Notes under the pieces: model-generated
What the model saw: only the letters and a program-made list of their open reading frames with translations
Database searches by the model: none
Told to the model about the DNA's origin: nothing
Translations under genes and position numbers: made by a program
Source: Hippopus hippopus
Lineage: Eukaryota; Mollusca; Bivalvia; Cardiida; Cardiidae
Length of the DNA stretch: 64,000 nucleotides
Assembly (NCBI GenBank): GCA_946811185.2
Contig: OX328102.1
Coordinates: 16,927,194 to 16,991,193 of the forward strand
Direction of reading: 5' to 3'
Shown: positions 40,796 to 51,729 of the stretch, piece after piece
How positions within the stretch are numbered: position 1 is the stretch's first letter
How the letters are laid out: every line of letters starts with the position of its first letter

Positions 40796-42260
40796 ATATT
40801 ATTTTATTTTGCAACAAAAAAGGGGTCAAGATTTAGCTGTTCGACGCTTTGAAAAGACTCTTCAGCACTTTTATAACATGATTCCCTGGTGTCATCTCGT
40901 TCATTACAGCTGTATCGAGCCGCTACTGGAAACAACAGCGTCTCGCGTTAACTGAACAGTGTTTATCGGCATTGTTTGAAAGCTTTTTTTGATTCCGGCA
41001 GCTCAGGGACTCGGGTTCGAGTCACTTTGACGTCATTTTATATGATTTTTTTTTAACATTTTATTATCATCATTATTGTGATTATTGTTTAATACTATTA
41101 TTTCGTTTCATTTCACCAGTCTAAGATTAAGCAGTTACATAAAGGATATTTCTGAAGCCACTCGTGAAAATATTACCGATGATGTTCACGAGATGAAATT
41201 AATTTCGATCTTTCATGGAAAAAAAACAACAACAAATATTTTATTTATTTCTAAGCCCCCCCCTTTTGTTATTGTTGTTGTTGTTGTTGTTTTCATCAAA
41301 ATCCAGCACAGTTGTTTTCGGTAATTCCCCGTGGCGTACCCTGTCCACACAGCAACACATTACGATATTACGTACAGCGCTAGAAATGTAGGGTAAATGC
41401 CCGTAAATTACGTTATATTTCCGTTTTGTTGAATGGCACGTACTTTTTACCTAGGTGACTAGTGCGCGGGAACTACTGTTTCGGCCTTAAATTGAAGAGT
41501 TAGAATATATGAAATAAGTATTTTTCACTGGTCGTAACTATGAAATATCAAACCATATTCCACCATTATTTCTCGATAAACTACCGAAAAACATGAAAAA
41601 AGTTTCGATAATTGTACTTTGCCAGATATTATACATATTCAAAAGAAATAAAAGTGTCAAGATTTAGCTGTAATTTGCTTTAAAACGATTATGCAGCACT
41701 ATAATAGCATGACTCCCTGGTGTTTCCTTGTTCAATTCAGCTGTATTTAAACATGTATTTTTAACTGCTGTATCGAACCACTACAGGAAACAATAGCACC
41801 TCACGTTAATTGAACAGTATTTCTCGTTATTTTTTGGAAGCTTTTTGATACCGGTGGAAGAAAGACAAGAGGGAGTTCTAATTACTGTGACTTCATTTTT
41901 TTTTTACTGTTTTTATGTTATTTTTCGTTCTTTTATGTTTTGTAATTTTTTGTGTGTTTTGTATCATTCTTCTATATTTTGTTTCATTACCCATGTAAGA
42001 TTAAACACTTATGCTAAGATGAAAGTACCACGCCGATTATAAGAATTCTGTAAAAGAAAAAATATGGGGGAGGTGGTTAAATTTCAGTTGTTCGCATGTC
42101 GCTGTAATAAGACTCTGCAGCAGTTATTTAGCACAATAAAACTGTATTTACATTTCTGACCGCTGTATCGAACCACTAGAGGAAACAATAGCACCTCACG
42201 TTAATTGAACAATATTTCTCGTCATTGTTTGAAAGCATTTCAGTCAGGATGTTTCCATAC
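40796..42260 (+). repeat. Triplicated ~425-bp repeat (family N), first copy enlarged by E3
   Basis: Shared order: GTCAAGATTTAGCTG, CATGAYTCCCTGGTGT, AGCTGTATCGARCCRCTAC, GGAAACAAYAGC, CACGTTAATTGAACAGTATTTCTCG, TTTGGAAGC. The first landmark is at 40825 and 41655; the third copy starts near 42075. The 830-base first interval equals one unit plus element E3. A tRNA-like B box (CGGGTTCGAGTCACT) occurs only in copy one near 41010. Confidence 0.8.
41148..41602 (-). mobile_element. Element E copy 3
   Basis: Opposite in orientation to E1 and E2: one half of the terminal hairpin at 41158-41218 (ACTCGTGAAAATATTACCGA, AATTTCGATCTTTCATGG), then GTAATTCCCCGTGGCGTACC, ending ACTACCGAAAAACATGAAAA. The outer hairpin half is missing. 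A (GTT)n tract lies near 41271-41292. Confidence 0.75.
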
Positions 42261-42301
42261 AGGCGGAACTTAAAGTGTTTATGTTATTGACCATCGTCTC
42301 C

Positions 42302-42702
42302 TTAACCATTTACCACATGGCAGAACTTCGACTGGTCCATATTGAATGAATTTACAGACAACAATTCAGATGGTTTTTTTAACCTTTATTTGCCACGTCC
42401 ATTGAAATATGAGGGTCGTGGCCATCCCTCATTACCTTATAGTTTAATAAAACGCATATATATATACGTGTATTTAAATATCCAAACATACGTATGTATA
42501 CACAAACAGACAAAAAATAGAGCGTTTATACTTACATTCAAATGTTTATCAAATGGTATGATGTGTCTATGAATATGTAGAAAACTTTGTGGAAAAAAGG
42601 AGGAAATGCTGGTTACCAGCATTTCCTCCTTTTTCCACAATGTTTTCAAAAACCTTCTTTCCCAGGAAGGTTAAATATCGAGATTGTGTGGTAAAAGATT
42701 AA
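42302..42702 (-). mobile_element. TTAA-B MITE with ~170-bp internal insertion
   Basis: TTAACCATTTACCACATGGC to TGTGTGGTAAAAGATTAA, 401 bp rather than about 229. The palindrome at 42579-42648 is perfect or nearly so, with G in place of A in both arms (AGGAGGAAATGC / GCATTTCCTCCT). Extra sequence at about 42375-42545 includes a TATATATACGTG tract. Confidence 0.88.
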
Positions 42703-42785
42703 CCCCTTCCTTACCGTACACGACTCTTGAAGCTTTTGTGGACAGTGTAGATCAGAGCTCAGACTGCACAGAACACGTTATCATT
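42699..42785 (+). mobile_element. TTAA-A MITE, left half only, abutting TTAA-B
   Basis: TTAACCCCTTCCTTACCGTA uses the same TTAA as the end of the B copy, then CTTTTGTGGACAGTGTAGAT and CAGACTGCACAGAACACGTT, after which the match stops. Confidence 0.75.
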
Positions 42786-42815
42786 TCTGTTTTAAACAGG
42801 AATCGCCACAAAATA

Positions 42816-42881
42816 CGGACAGTGTAGGTCCAAGATCAGACCGCAAGTTCTTTGCAGTCTGGTCTTGAATCTACAATGTCT
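42816..42881 (-). repeat. TTAA-A hairpin
   Basis: CGGACAGTGTAGGTCCAAGA ... GCAGTCTGGTCTTGAATCTA; an A-to-G change on one arm (AGACCGC) and GG on the other keep some pairing. Only 31 bases from the preceding half element. Confidence 0.75.
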
Positions 42882-43006
42882 GCAAAAAAGACGTTATAAT
42901 TTTGCATCGAGCATTAAGAGTTGGCATGCTCGCTTGGATATACAAGCATTAGATATGTTTACCGTTATCATCAGAATCAAAGTCTCGTTGTTAACGGTTT
43001 TATACC

Positions 43007-43235
43007 TTAACTGCTCACCACAAAACAGAATTTTGGATTTGTCCAAATTCAAAGAATTCCAAACGACAAATTAGTTGTGGCCTAAGTTATGAGATTTGTC
43101 TTTAAAAGTGTGCAAAGCTATATGGGAAAAGGAAAACAGCTTATTAACTAGTATTTACTCCTTTTCCCATGATGTTTTCAAATGTCTTTTTTATTAGGTT
43201 CGTCAAAACTCAGGAATGTGTAGGAAAGAGTTGAT
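43007..43235 (-). mobile_element. TTAA-B MITE
   Basis: TTAACTGCTCACCACAAAAC to AATGTGTAGGAAAGAGTTGA, with the palindrome at 43113-43179 worn at the centre. Confidence 0.82.
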
Positions 43236-43556
43236 TACAGTTCTGAATAAACTAAATGAACTTTTCTTACTTTTTTTGTTAAGAAAAAGTGACTAGAAGT
43301 ATAGATCGCAGATCAGGCTGCAAGTAAAGGTGCTTATTTAAAGAGCTATAAAACCTCATCCATCAAAATCCTTCGGTACTTTGATTTTTGGCATAGCTTT
43401 ATAAGCTGGCTTTTGACCAACTTCTTGGTACTAGAGGCATTTTGCGGACCCATTAATGATATCAATGTACAAGGGTTGCAACCGTTAATTGTTTCTTCGC
43501 GGTGCTTATCCCTACCTTAGCGAACAGAAATGATAGGGACAATTCCTGTCCTTGTA

Positions 43557-43769
43557 TTAACCCGTCTCCTGTTAAATAAATAGAATAAAACTTTCACGCA
43601 CATAGTAAAAACCCGAATCATAATGTTGTTGAAACTTATCTTTTGGAGAAAAATATCTTCTTATCGGAAAGTGTAGATTCAAGATCAGACTGCATGTTCT
43701 GTGCAGTCTGATCTGATCTACACTCTCCGCAAAATGTCAGTGAGTCACGCTTAGCAGCTAAAGGGTTAA
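43557..43769 (-). mobile_element. TTAA-A MITE, complete
   Basis: 213 bp from TTAACCCGTCTCCTGTTAAA to CTTAGCAGCTAAAGGGTTAA. The hairpin at 43666-43729 has the bulge doubled by loss of a base pair (TTCAAGATC against GATCTGATC). Confidence 0.93.
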
Positions 43770-44370
43770 TTGGCTATGTATCCAATGCGTTACTCTATGT
43801 AATCCGTTACTGTGCAGTCTATATGTATTTTCAGTCACCATTTTTTAAAGCAAGTACTCCTTTTCCAACAATGAGCTCGAGTATCATCTTATCTTGAAAA
43901 ATATTTGGAGCTTAACTTTTTCCTTTTCAACAATATGCACAAGTATGAGAAAATAAAAGGGGGGCAATTGCTGGCGAGGTTATTTTTCATTATTTCTCTC
44001 CACATTTGAGCTACAAGAGTTTCAGTATTCATAAGTAAGGACCTCTTACGCCCTTAAACCTCTTTTTTAAAGATCTTTCTGGTTCTGTCGATCCCATATT
44101 CGAACTTATATCTAAGATAACAACACCAGAGTGCTAAGGCTTGACTCGAATAAACTAATAATTCAAACAAACTTGTGGTCCAGCTCAAATTTACAGTACA
44201 TTTGGTTTTTATATTTATATTTCGAACCTTTGATTTCTGGATCAATATTTTCAAGCAATGTAAACTGCATTCTTCGTCTAACGAGAAAAAAAATCATTCA
44301 TTATGCTTAAAACATTAAGAGCTAGTTTAAACTTACTATCTTACATCGTTTTTTGAAAGAATTTCTTACA
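43770..44370. other. Unassigned stretch
   Basis: Possible TTAA-B scraps near 43847-43875 (ACTCCTTTTCCAACAATG) and 43915-43935 (TTCCTTTTCAACAATATG). Otherwise nothing. Confidence 0.4.
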
Positions 44371-44384
44371 ACTGATATAAATCA

Positions 44385-44540
44385 CTCTCGATGAATCCTT
44401 CTTGGAAACCCTAACCAGTACTAGCACCGTGATGTGAGTGATTCCAAAGGTATATAACTCGCATATAACGGTATTCAAATTAGCGACTTTTGTTGTTAAA
44501 GACCGGCTCTCTACAACCACGCAAGTGTCCGCCACAGTAT
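44385..44540 (-). mobile_element. SINE S2, degenerate
   Basis: Minus strand: a head near 44535 to 44480 is followed by AATCACTCACATCACGGTGC and CTAGTACTGGTTAGGGTTTC, matching 38.8 kb in order. The minus frame 44341-44535 is a translation of it. Confidence 0.55.
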
Positions 44541-44756
44541 TGTGGAAGCATTAAGAGTTGACATACTCGCTTTGGTATACAGCCATTAGACATGTTTAAC
44601 CTCATAACTAGCTCCAATTATCCTTGCCCCTGCTTACTCAATCTAACAATTTTCTAAACATGTATTACATTTGATGAAAAACCTATTTTTCGATCTTTCA
44701 TATTATCGCTAAATACTGCTCAACAAAACTACTTTTCAGGACTTTGAGCACTTTGA

Positions 44757-44967
44757 TTAACTCTACGACCAAATATCAGACTCATCAACATTCAAAGCAT
44801 TTGCAGAAAAAATATATCAACTGTTTCTCAGATGATTAGATATGTCGTGAAAAGGATAAAAACATTGTGGAAAAAAAAGAAAGCTGGTTACGAGCGTTTT
44901 CTCCTTTACCCACAAAGGGCTCCTTCTTAAGGGTCGTTATAACTCGGGACTGTGTGTTAAAGGGATA
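44757..44967 (-). mobile_element. TTAA-B MITE
   Basis: TTAACTCTACGACCAAATAT to GACTGTGTGTTAAAGGGATAA, with the palindrome at about 44867-44932 and the second arm partly deleted (CCTTTACCCACAAAGGG). Confidence 0.8.
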
Positions 44968-45209
44968 AAAAAAAAATCTTTCTTTTTTTTTTCTTGTTCG
45001 GCTACGTTAGAAAAAAACATAGGAGCGCTCAAGATGAAGTCGCAACTAAAGATGATTACGTGAAAACCCTCACAAGACAGGAATTGTCCGCAATACAATC
45101 ACGATCTACAAATACAATGTGACAGTCTTATATCTACCGTAAATAAACCAGAATGAAAGGCGCTCCACTGCAAGATTTTCTTTTATATCAATCGTTGATG
45201 TAAGTACTA

Positions 45210-45443
45210 GAGCCCTTTGCCGAGAAGTTGCGTGTTTCAACGATCCTGATGGACATGGCTTTAGAAAATATTGTGGGAAAAGGAGAAAAATGCTGGTAAA
45301 CAGCATTTTCTCCTTTTCCCACAAGGTTTTCTTTCTCCTCTTTCACTGCCAAATCTCATTATTTGGGACATAATTAAATTGTCGAATTCAAAATCTTTAA
45401 ATTTGGATGAACATAAAATTTTGATGATTAACAAAAAGTTAAT
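45210..45443 (+). mobile_element. TTAA-B MITE
   Basis: AGCCCTTTGCCGAGAAGTTG at the left and TTTGATGATTAACAAAAAGTTAA at the right. Palindrome at 45265-45331 near-complete. Overlapping frames on both strands (45106-45492) simply read its two arms. Confidence 0.87.
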
Positions 45444-45734
45444 ACTGGAAGGCTTGGAGTTAAAGATCCTATACAGAAAAGATAACCCTTAGAGCGAAGA
45501 AGGCTACTAACAGACATTTTGGGTCTATAAATAAGACTAAAATAATTCTTAACATCAAGGTTGCTTTTCATCAAAATATCGCAGCAAAATGATCACTGTG
45601 ATCTTGGTTTTCACTTGCCGCAAAGGCAGCTGAAGTTGTGAAAGGTACTTCCTAGACTAAGACTAAGTTTCCTGTCATCTTACTTTATAAGTTGTGAAAG
45701 GTTGGTTGATCAGTTGATCAAATCTCTCGGCTAT

Positions 45735-45977
45735 ATCATGTAGTGATATATTCATCTACATCTTACATTTCTTCGCCCGAAATTGACCGGTTTTCTGCTC
45801 TTAAAATCATAACACCCTACTTGTTATTGCATTTTTTTTAATGACTTTACTAATTTCGATTGAAGTTTCCGCGGACAGATTGACAAATCTAACGTTGCTG
45901 TAGTGATTTTTGTTGTCGTGGATATGAAGAATTTCATGGACGCACCATATTTACAATCATGTGACTAAAAGCAACTT
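45735..45977 (+). repeat. Family I repeat, shorter copy
   Basis: ACATTTCTTCGCCCGAAATT, AATTTCGATTGAAGTTTCCG, and GACGCACCATATTTACAATC ATGTGAC follow the family I order but with the middle condensed. Confidence 0.55.
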
Positions 45978-45978
45978 A

Positions 45979-46163
45979 TAGGGCACCCTAATGGGATTCG
46001 CGTAGCATCGCCTTTCATCGCCGGCTAAGACTCGGGTAATCCGTAATCGATCGGCCGATAGACGCTGCTTCCCCGCATCGATTACGGATTACCCGAGTCT
46101 TAGCCGAATCCGTACGATTTTGACAATGAAAGGTGATGTTACACGAATCCCATTAGGGTGTAT
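45979..46163. mobile_element. Long inverted-repeat MITE (P), Harbinger-like
   Basis: The outer ends ACCCTAATGGGATTCG and CGAATCCCATTAGGGT are inverted partners. Inner arms GGCTAAGACTCGGGTAATCC GTAATCGAT pair exactly with their complement at 46076-46104. TTA lies outside each end (about 45976-45978 and 46164-46166), a TWA-type duplication. It separates two family I copies. Confidence 0.75.
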
Positions 46164-46166
46164 CCT

Positions 46167-46620
46167 TAATGGAAACATTTCTCATACATTCGGCCTCGTG
46201 TCCCTCGGCTGTATGACGATGGGTGATATGCCCTACATGGTACATTTCTTCGCCGGAAAAACACCGCTGTACAGGTTTTTTTTTTAATTGCAAGGCTCCA
46301 CTTTTAAAAATAAAACGAGTGTCACAATATTCTATCGAAATATTTCTAAATACATTTCCATGGACGAACAGCTTTTACATTCAATTTTTAACGTGGTCTG
46401 TCAATTTCGTTGGCAGATTCACCGACAGGTTGGTACATGTGAATAACTTTGAACACTGTGGTTTATGTTGACTTTGTTAATATCGATTTACATGGGCGCT
46501 GTTCATGTGTCAAAGCATGTGGCTGACAGTACTTCAAAACGGACCCTTGATACGAACGACGTTAAATGTTACGAAATCGACCGAGTTGTGCCGAGGGTTG
46601 GCTGAGAAGTTTTGCCTCAG
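46167..46620 (+). repeat. Family I repeat
   Basis: CATTCGGCCTCGTGTCCCTC, GTACATTTCTTCGCCGGAAA, ATTCTATCGAAATATTTC, CGTTGGCAGATTCACCGACA, AAGCATGTGGCTGACAGTAC, GAAATCGACCGAGTTGTGCC. Collinear with the minus-strand copy at 28.2-28.6 kb and with the split copy at 11.4-12.0 kb. Confidence 0.7.
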
Positions 46621-47018
46621 CTCACCCAATAACATCACAAGAAATATTGTAACATTAATGTTGTGCTGAGAATTATTCAGAGAGGTGAAATTTCAAACAT
46701 AAGGCAAATGCACTCAAGACTTACTCTGCAAATTGAATTGGAGTCAATGTCCCACGTGTTTGTGTTACGATAGAATATTTGTCAAAATTAAAGGGACAGT
46801 GTCTCAGAATTCCTACCTTGGTAAGAACATTGGGACAGTTTTACGTTCGTTCGGGGACGCAGGCCGTTTTGTTTTTCAAAGTCAGACGCCGGATTTGATT
46901 AGAAAGCGAAGGAACTCCTTTATTTTTGCAACAGACCTTGAACGCTATTTTCTAAAAAAAACAGAAACATAAACCACAGAATGTCTAGACATACATAGCT
47001 AATTATGATCATTCTGTC

Positions 47019-47196
47019 TTAACCCTTACGCTGCTAAGTGCGACTCACTGACCTTTTGCGGACAGTGTAGATCAAGATCAGACTGCACAGAACGTGCAGT
47101 CTGATCTTTGATCTACACTGTCCGATAAGGACATATTTTGAAATAGCCACCTTTGGGTTTTTAATATCGGCTCAAAATTTTCAGGATAAGGTTTAA
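47019..47196 (+). mobile_element. TTAA-A MITE, shortened at right
   Basis: TTAACCCTTACGCTGCTAAG at the left. Hairpin at 47059-47124 complete. The right part loses about 20 bases before TTTTCAGGATAAGGTTTAA. Confidence 0.92.
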
Positions 47197-47247
47197 TTTC
47201 CCAGTGTACTAATCATCTAAACAATGGGTTACATTACATTGTCTAGA

Positions 47248-47443
47248 ACTTAACGTTTTCCCAGACGACAAAATGTTAGACTCCTCCAAATTGAAAGTAT
47301 TTGCAGACGACAAAATTAACATGGTTCAAATGATACGATTTGTCTCTGAAGAGGTAGGAAAAAGTGTGCGAAAAAAGGAAAATACTTGTAATCAGCATTG
47401 TCCCAGGGTCATGAAAACATGAGATTGTTTGGTTTTGGGTTAA
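47248..47443 (-). mobile_element. TTAA-B MITE with right arm deleted
   Basis: TTAACGTTTTCCCAGACGAC, then GACTCCTCCAAATTGAAAGT and GGAAAAAGTGTGCGAAAAAA. The second palindrome arm is gone. Right end GTTTGGTTTTGGGTTAA. Confidence 0.8.
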
Positions 47444-47462
47444 GATACTAAGAGGTGTATAA

Positions 47463-47555
47463 ACCAACCATTCTTAATTGCATTAATTTCTCATTCTTAT
47501 TGTCAAGAATTGCCTGCACGAACCCAATTTCTGATTGGCTAAATGATATGGTTAA
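47463..47555. repeat. Family G half element
   Basis: ACCAACCATTCTTAATTGCA and TTTCTGATTGGCTAAATGAT. The second half is missing. Confidence 0.55.
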
Positions 47556-47699
47556 GAAGTTCAAATCATGAAAATAAAACCAAAAATATTAAAACGGGAC
47601 CATAAGTTTGTTTCGAATTACTAGTTCATTCGAACCAAGCTCTGGTGCCCCATCAGTTACTCTCAGGGTTTTTAGTTCGAATATGGGATGAACAAAAAA

Positions 47700-47925
47700 A
47701 AAAGTACTTTTCCTTAGGACTCTTGAAAGTCATTGCAACAGGATTTATTCTATGTTCATTGCTGACTATGGTTCGATTTCGATTATAAATCAGTGAATGT
47801 TTGTTTGGGAAAGCAGCTAGTGGCTTCAGAAGAGTCTTGTTCGTGGAACTAGTGGAACTAGTTAAAGAAATTCCAGGAACGCAAGGATATTAGATGTAAG
47901 CAAATACTGCAGTCTAGTTCCACCG
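47700..47925 (+). mobile_element. SINE S1, headless copy
   Basis: GTCATTGCAACAGGATTTAT, GGGAAAGCAGCTAGTGGCTT, AAAGAAATTCCAGGAACGCA. No tRNA head. Its last 65 bases recur at 48380-48445. Confidence 0.65.
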
Positions 47926-47939
47926 GACATGGGGAAGGG

Positions 47940-48245
47940 GCCGTGCGGTAGCTCAGTCGGTAACGTATAGGTCTTGAAACCAAGGGATTGCTAGTTCTAA
48001 TCCCCAGCTCGGCCAATTCTTTCCGAGAAGTGATGATAGCTATTCCTACAGGATTCATTCCTTATTCACCGCTGCTCATTGTTTCTGACGATGGTCATGT
48101 GGGACACCAGCCAGAGGCTTTGAAAGAATATTGTGCGAAGTAATGGTTTAAAGAACCCACCAGAAAAGCACGGATAGGGGCCCAGGCCGTTGGAAAATAA
48201 CTGATATTATTATGGTGAAAACGGTATTAAAGACCATAGACAGAA
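47940..48245 (+). mobile_element. SINE S1, full length
   Basis: A box GGTAGCTCAGTCGGTAACG, then B box AGTTCTAATCCCC (one base off), body TTCCGAGAAGTGATGATAGC, GTGGGACACCAGCCAGAGGC, 3' end GGTGAAAACGGTATTAAAG. The minus frame 47858-48058 is read from the opposite strand of its head. Confidence 0.85.
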
Positions 48246-48379
48246 ACATAGAAACAGGACATGGGGGCACTGCCCCAATGGGCCCTACAGGAGGTGAAGG
48301 ACCCTAGACCCCACTTCGACTATCGCTCAATCAACCTCCCACTTTTATCCTTACTGAAACCTCTGTATTTGCGTTTTCA

Positions 48380-48445
48380 TGGAACTATTTAAAGAAACCA
48401 CAGGAACGCAAAGTTAGGTGATATAGACAAATACTGCAGTCTGAA
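48380..48445 (+). repeat. 65-bp repeat also at 47855-47923
   Basis: GGAACTATTTAAAGAAACCA CAGGAACGCAAAG... ACAAATACTGCAGTCT matches the end of the headless SINE and its flank, so the flank was copied too. 48446-48940 holds nothing else recognisable. Confidence 0.6.
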
Positions 48446-48948
48446 AAAGGCAGCTTCACTGGCAGCCTCCTATGTACCTTCTTATCAACAACAGGTAACA
48501 CGCAGTAATACAGGGTAGATATCTATCCGGTTCGAGATTTCATGAGATGACCGAAGACTTAGACATTTAAATTGTGATACTGCTTATTTACAAAGATAGT
48601 CCTTATCACAAAAGATCAAATTTTTCAACGAGTTTGATGAAATGATCCTGGTCAAAATAATAATTTTGTCATAAAATTTTAGCCGAAGATAGAATTACCC
48701 TGTTATTCTAAAACAGAAATTGAGACATTCTGTAACGCACAATCTGATTGGTGCATATGACAACAGCTGCCATCGATAAATCGGACATTACCTGTTGTAT
48801 GGTTACGGGAGATACAACGGGTACCAGTTTAAAAAAGCAGTATGCATAATTCAAGCAACATGTCCATCCATTTCAATTTTTTTTTCGCCGCAAAATGATT
48901 TATTGCTAGCTTTAGAACAGCATAGTCAATGCAAGCAACAAGCCTATT

Positions 48949-49190
48949 TTACCCCTAAAGCTCCTAAGAGCGACTCGCTGACCTTTGGCGGACAGTGCAG
49001 ATCAAGATCAGACTGCACAGAACGTGCAGTCCGATCTTGGATCTACACTGTCCGATAAGGAGTAGAAAACCCTGTGGAAAAAGAAAAAATGCTGGTAACT
49101 AGCATTTTCCTCTTTTTTTCACAATGTTTTCGAAAACCCTTTTTCTCTTCGGTTTGTTAAACACAAGACTATGCGATAAAATACTTAAAA
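48949..49190 (+). mobile_element. Chimeric element: TTAA-A left half joined to TTAA-B right half
   Basis: From TTTACCCCTAAAGCTCCTAA through the complete A hairpin at 48989-49054 (CGGACAGTGCAGATCAAGAT ... CTACACTGTCCGATAAGGAG), then at about 49064 directly GTAGAAAACCCTGTGGAAAA, the B palindrome (to 49133), and the B end ACACAAGACTATGCGATAAA. Neither the right flank of A nor the left flank of B is present. Confidence 0.8.
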
Positions 49191-49199
49191 CACTCCCAC

Positions 49200-49890
49200 C
49201 TGCAAGTAACTTTCCGTTGCACGCTGCTATTTAAAAACATTCTGGCAAAAGACGAAATCACCTGTTTGTCACAGCGTTCTTAAAGATACATATATACTCA
49301 TTTTCAGCCAGTTTTCAGTCAGTTTCTAACCCATTTTACCCTTATTTTATGAAGCTATAATCATATTGTATCTTCATGCCAAATGTTGTCCCTGCATGAC
49401 GACTGCAAGGTTTCACAGATTACGACGGTGAGAAAATGCATTTCATGTTTTGAAGGCCTTCAAAGCAATCTCTGTTGTTGTTTTCATTTTTAAATGAGGA
49501 CAAATATCTTTTCTATCCCTTTGACCATGTACTCGTATATTGATAATTTATCTTTTTTTATCTGAACCATTCTACACACTTCCTAGGTTTAACAGCGGTT
49601 TTTTTTTCTCTCTCTCTCTCTCTCTCTGGCTGCAAGGATGTATCTTTAAATGTATTACTGTATCAGATATTAAATAAAAATGACTATTCATACTTTACAA
49701 GGATATTTCCAAACTCGCCTTTTGCCATTTTCTTTCAAGAGGTGAGGGACTTAAACCGTATTTTCGTGAAATTCCAATAAGCTTCTTTCACACTGATTTA
49801 GAAGCAAATTAAGCCCTTTGGCGGGCTCAGTGTGAGTCTTAGAAACGGATACTCTGGAATACATCTTACTGTTTTTTAAATAGCTTTATG
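49200..49890. other. Unassigned, with a (TC)n tract
   Basis: (TC)n near 49607-49627. Nothing else recognised. Confidence 0.45.
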
Positions 49891-49894
49891 AAAT

Positions 49895-50104
49895 TTAACC
49901 CTTTACCACACAATGACGACTTTTAACACCCCTGATAGAGAAGGCTTTTGAAAACATTGTTGGAAAAGGAGAAAATGCTGGTAACCAACAATGTTTTCTA
50001 CCCTATCAAAGAAAAATCATTTCATATGATCCATATTGAAACTGTCATCTGCAAATGCTTTCAATTCGGACAGGTCTAAAATTTGTCGTGTGGTAAAGGC
50101 TTAA
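49895..50104 (+). mobile_element. TTAA-B MITE with shortened palindrome
   Basis: TTAACCCTTTACCACACAAT to GTGTGGTAAAGGCTTAA. The second arm lacks its inner part: GCTGGTAACCAACAATGTTT joins centre to tip directly. Confidence 0.92.
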
Positions 50105-50187
50105 CCCAGTGACAATGTCAGGCAACGAAAAATCTTATGTCAGTTGGAAAGAGGCCTCCGGCCCATGATACATAATTGTATTACATT

Positions 50188-50451
50188 TGAGCCGTGCTCT
50201 GGCTAAAGGGGACTTAATGCATCTCCGTCATGCATAATACCAAGCAGGTCATCACATAATGATGGACCCATGAAGTCCTTTTTTTCCGAACAATGGACTG
50301 GATCTGGAGGTAGAATGGTCCTTTGCCTTGCAGAAAATTGACCAGTGGCAAAAAGTTTTGACCCATGCCAGCCTGCGCGGACTGCGCAGGCTGACATGGG
50401 TCGATACTTTTTGCAAAAGCATTAAGCCCCCTTTTCACAGAGCATGCCTCA
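50188..50451 (-). mobile_element. Family C MITE, full length
   Basis: TGAGCCGTGCTCTGGCTAAA to CACAGAGCATGCCTCA. The core palindrome CCAGCCTGCGCGGACTGCGC AGGCTGACATGGG is intact. Two overlapping minus frames here are artefacts. Confidence 0.9.
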
Positions 50452-50763
50452 TTTACATGTAGGCCTAGTAATGTAATAATACCTGTAGTCAGAGTCTCGG
50501 TACTGATTTAGGCAATATAATACATTTACTTCGGAACATATTTCACAGTTTCAGAGGGCTAGCAGATATCTACTGTACCATTTTTAAGAGAAGGTGGCAA
50601 GAAGAAATTACTGCTTGTTTTTCAAGAGTCCGGCGGCTTTAAGATGAAGAAAGTCGTCATACAGGGAAAAAGTATTAATCATGTCAGACATAAGCATAGT
50701 ATTTGGATATCTTATAAGGTCTTCAGCGCTTTCAGCTCAATAGACAAACCTTGTAGCTTTTGC

Positions 50764-50829
50764 AGACGGCATAGATCAAGATCAGACTGCACAGAACGTG
50801 CAGTCTGATCTTGGATCTATACCGTCCGC
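50764..50829 (+). mobile_element. TTAA-A variant A' hairpin
   Basis: GCAGACGGCATAGATCAAGA and GGATCTATACCGTCCGCTTG, arms complete with the usual bulge. Same variant as 37959-38024. Confidence 0.85.
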
Positions 50830-51099
50830 TTGTATAGTCAGGACTGTCAGTTAAAAATCTTTTCTGAGTTTCAGTGATTTTATTTTCAGCCGTCGTAAGA
50901 GATCGAGTTTATATTATATTTGGTGCTAAAAGAGTAAGGACCGCAGCGGAAATTAAAATGTTAGAATTTAAGATGACAATCTTCGCAGAATTGTGTGTGG
51001 CAATTTTTATGATCCTGCGTCTTGTCAATTTCGCTTGAAATGTGACGGTTGATGCAACATTGTTTTTCTCTAGTTTTTTAGACATTTATTCTTGGTTGG

Positions 51100-51400
51100 T
51101 TTATTTCTTAGTTAATTGGTTGGTTTATTAGTTGTTTAATTTATTGGTTGGTTGGTTGATTGATTGGTTGGTTCGTTGCTGGTTGGTTGGTTGGTTGGTT
51201 GGTTTATTGTATCATTTTCAACATTATTTCAGTTATATCGCGGCGCACCATGCACATATCTTTTCCTGGAGTTTCTTTAACCAGTGCTTCGAACCATATT
51301 CTTCCAAAGGCATTGGCTTCTTTTCTACATAACCCTTGTTGAAGCAATGATTCAGCGGTGAGAGAGGAATGAGACATGTTGCGATGACTTATCATCAGTG
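51100..51400 (-). mobile_element. SINE S1 partial, with (GGTT)n tail
   Basis: (GGTT)n at 51117-51202 reads as the 3' tail on the minus strand. CATTTTCAACATTATTTCAG TTATATCGCGG and the body to GCGGTGAGAGAGGAATGAGA follow. The tRNA head is missing beyond 51400. Confidence 0.75.
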
Positions 51401-51655
51401 GCAACTTTTGTTGCCGTTCATGCGATTTTCATCCCGTCAAAGCCAAAGACAAAAACATGGCCTCTTTCTACGGCTTAAAATACAGCCCATGGAAACCGAG
51501 ACTTTGAGCACAATTTAAAATTATTTACTCTGTCTTCAATATTTCGGCTAATGCCTTTTTCAAGAAATATAACATGAAATGAATGCCTTATACATTTTGT
51601 GACTATTTTCACACCACCATATTTTTTTCAGAGACTTTGAGGCTTGACTAAAGAA

Positions 51656-51725
51656 GCGGACGGTATATATCCAAGACCAGCCTGTATGTTATGTGCAGTC
51701 TGATCTTATCTACCGGTAATGCTGT
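51656..51725. repeat. TTAA-A variant A' remnant
   Basis: AGCGGACGGTATATATCCAA and GTGCAGTCTGATCTTATCTA. The outer part is degraded. Confidence 0.55.
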
Positions 51726-51729
51726 CAGC

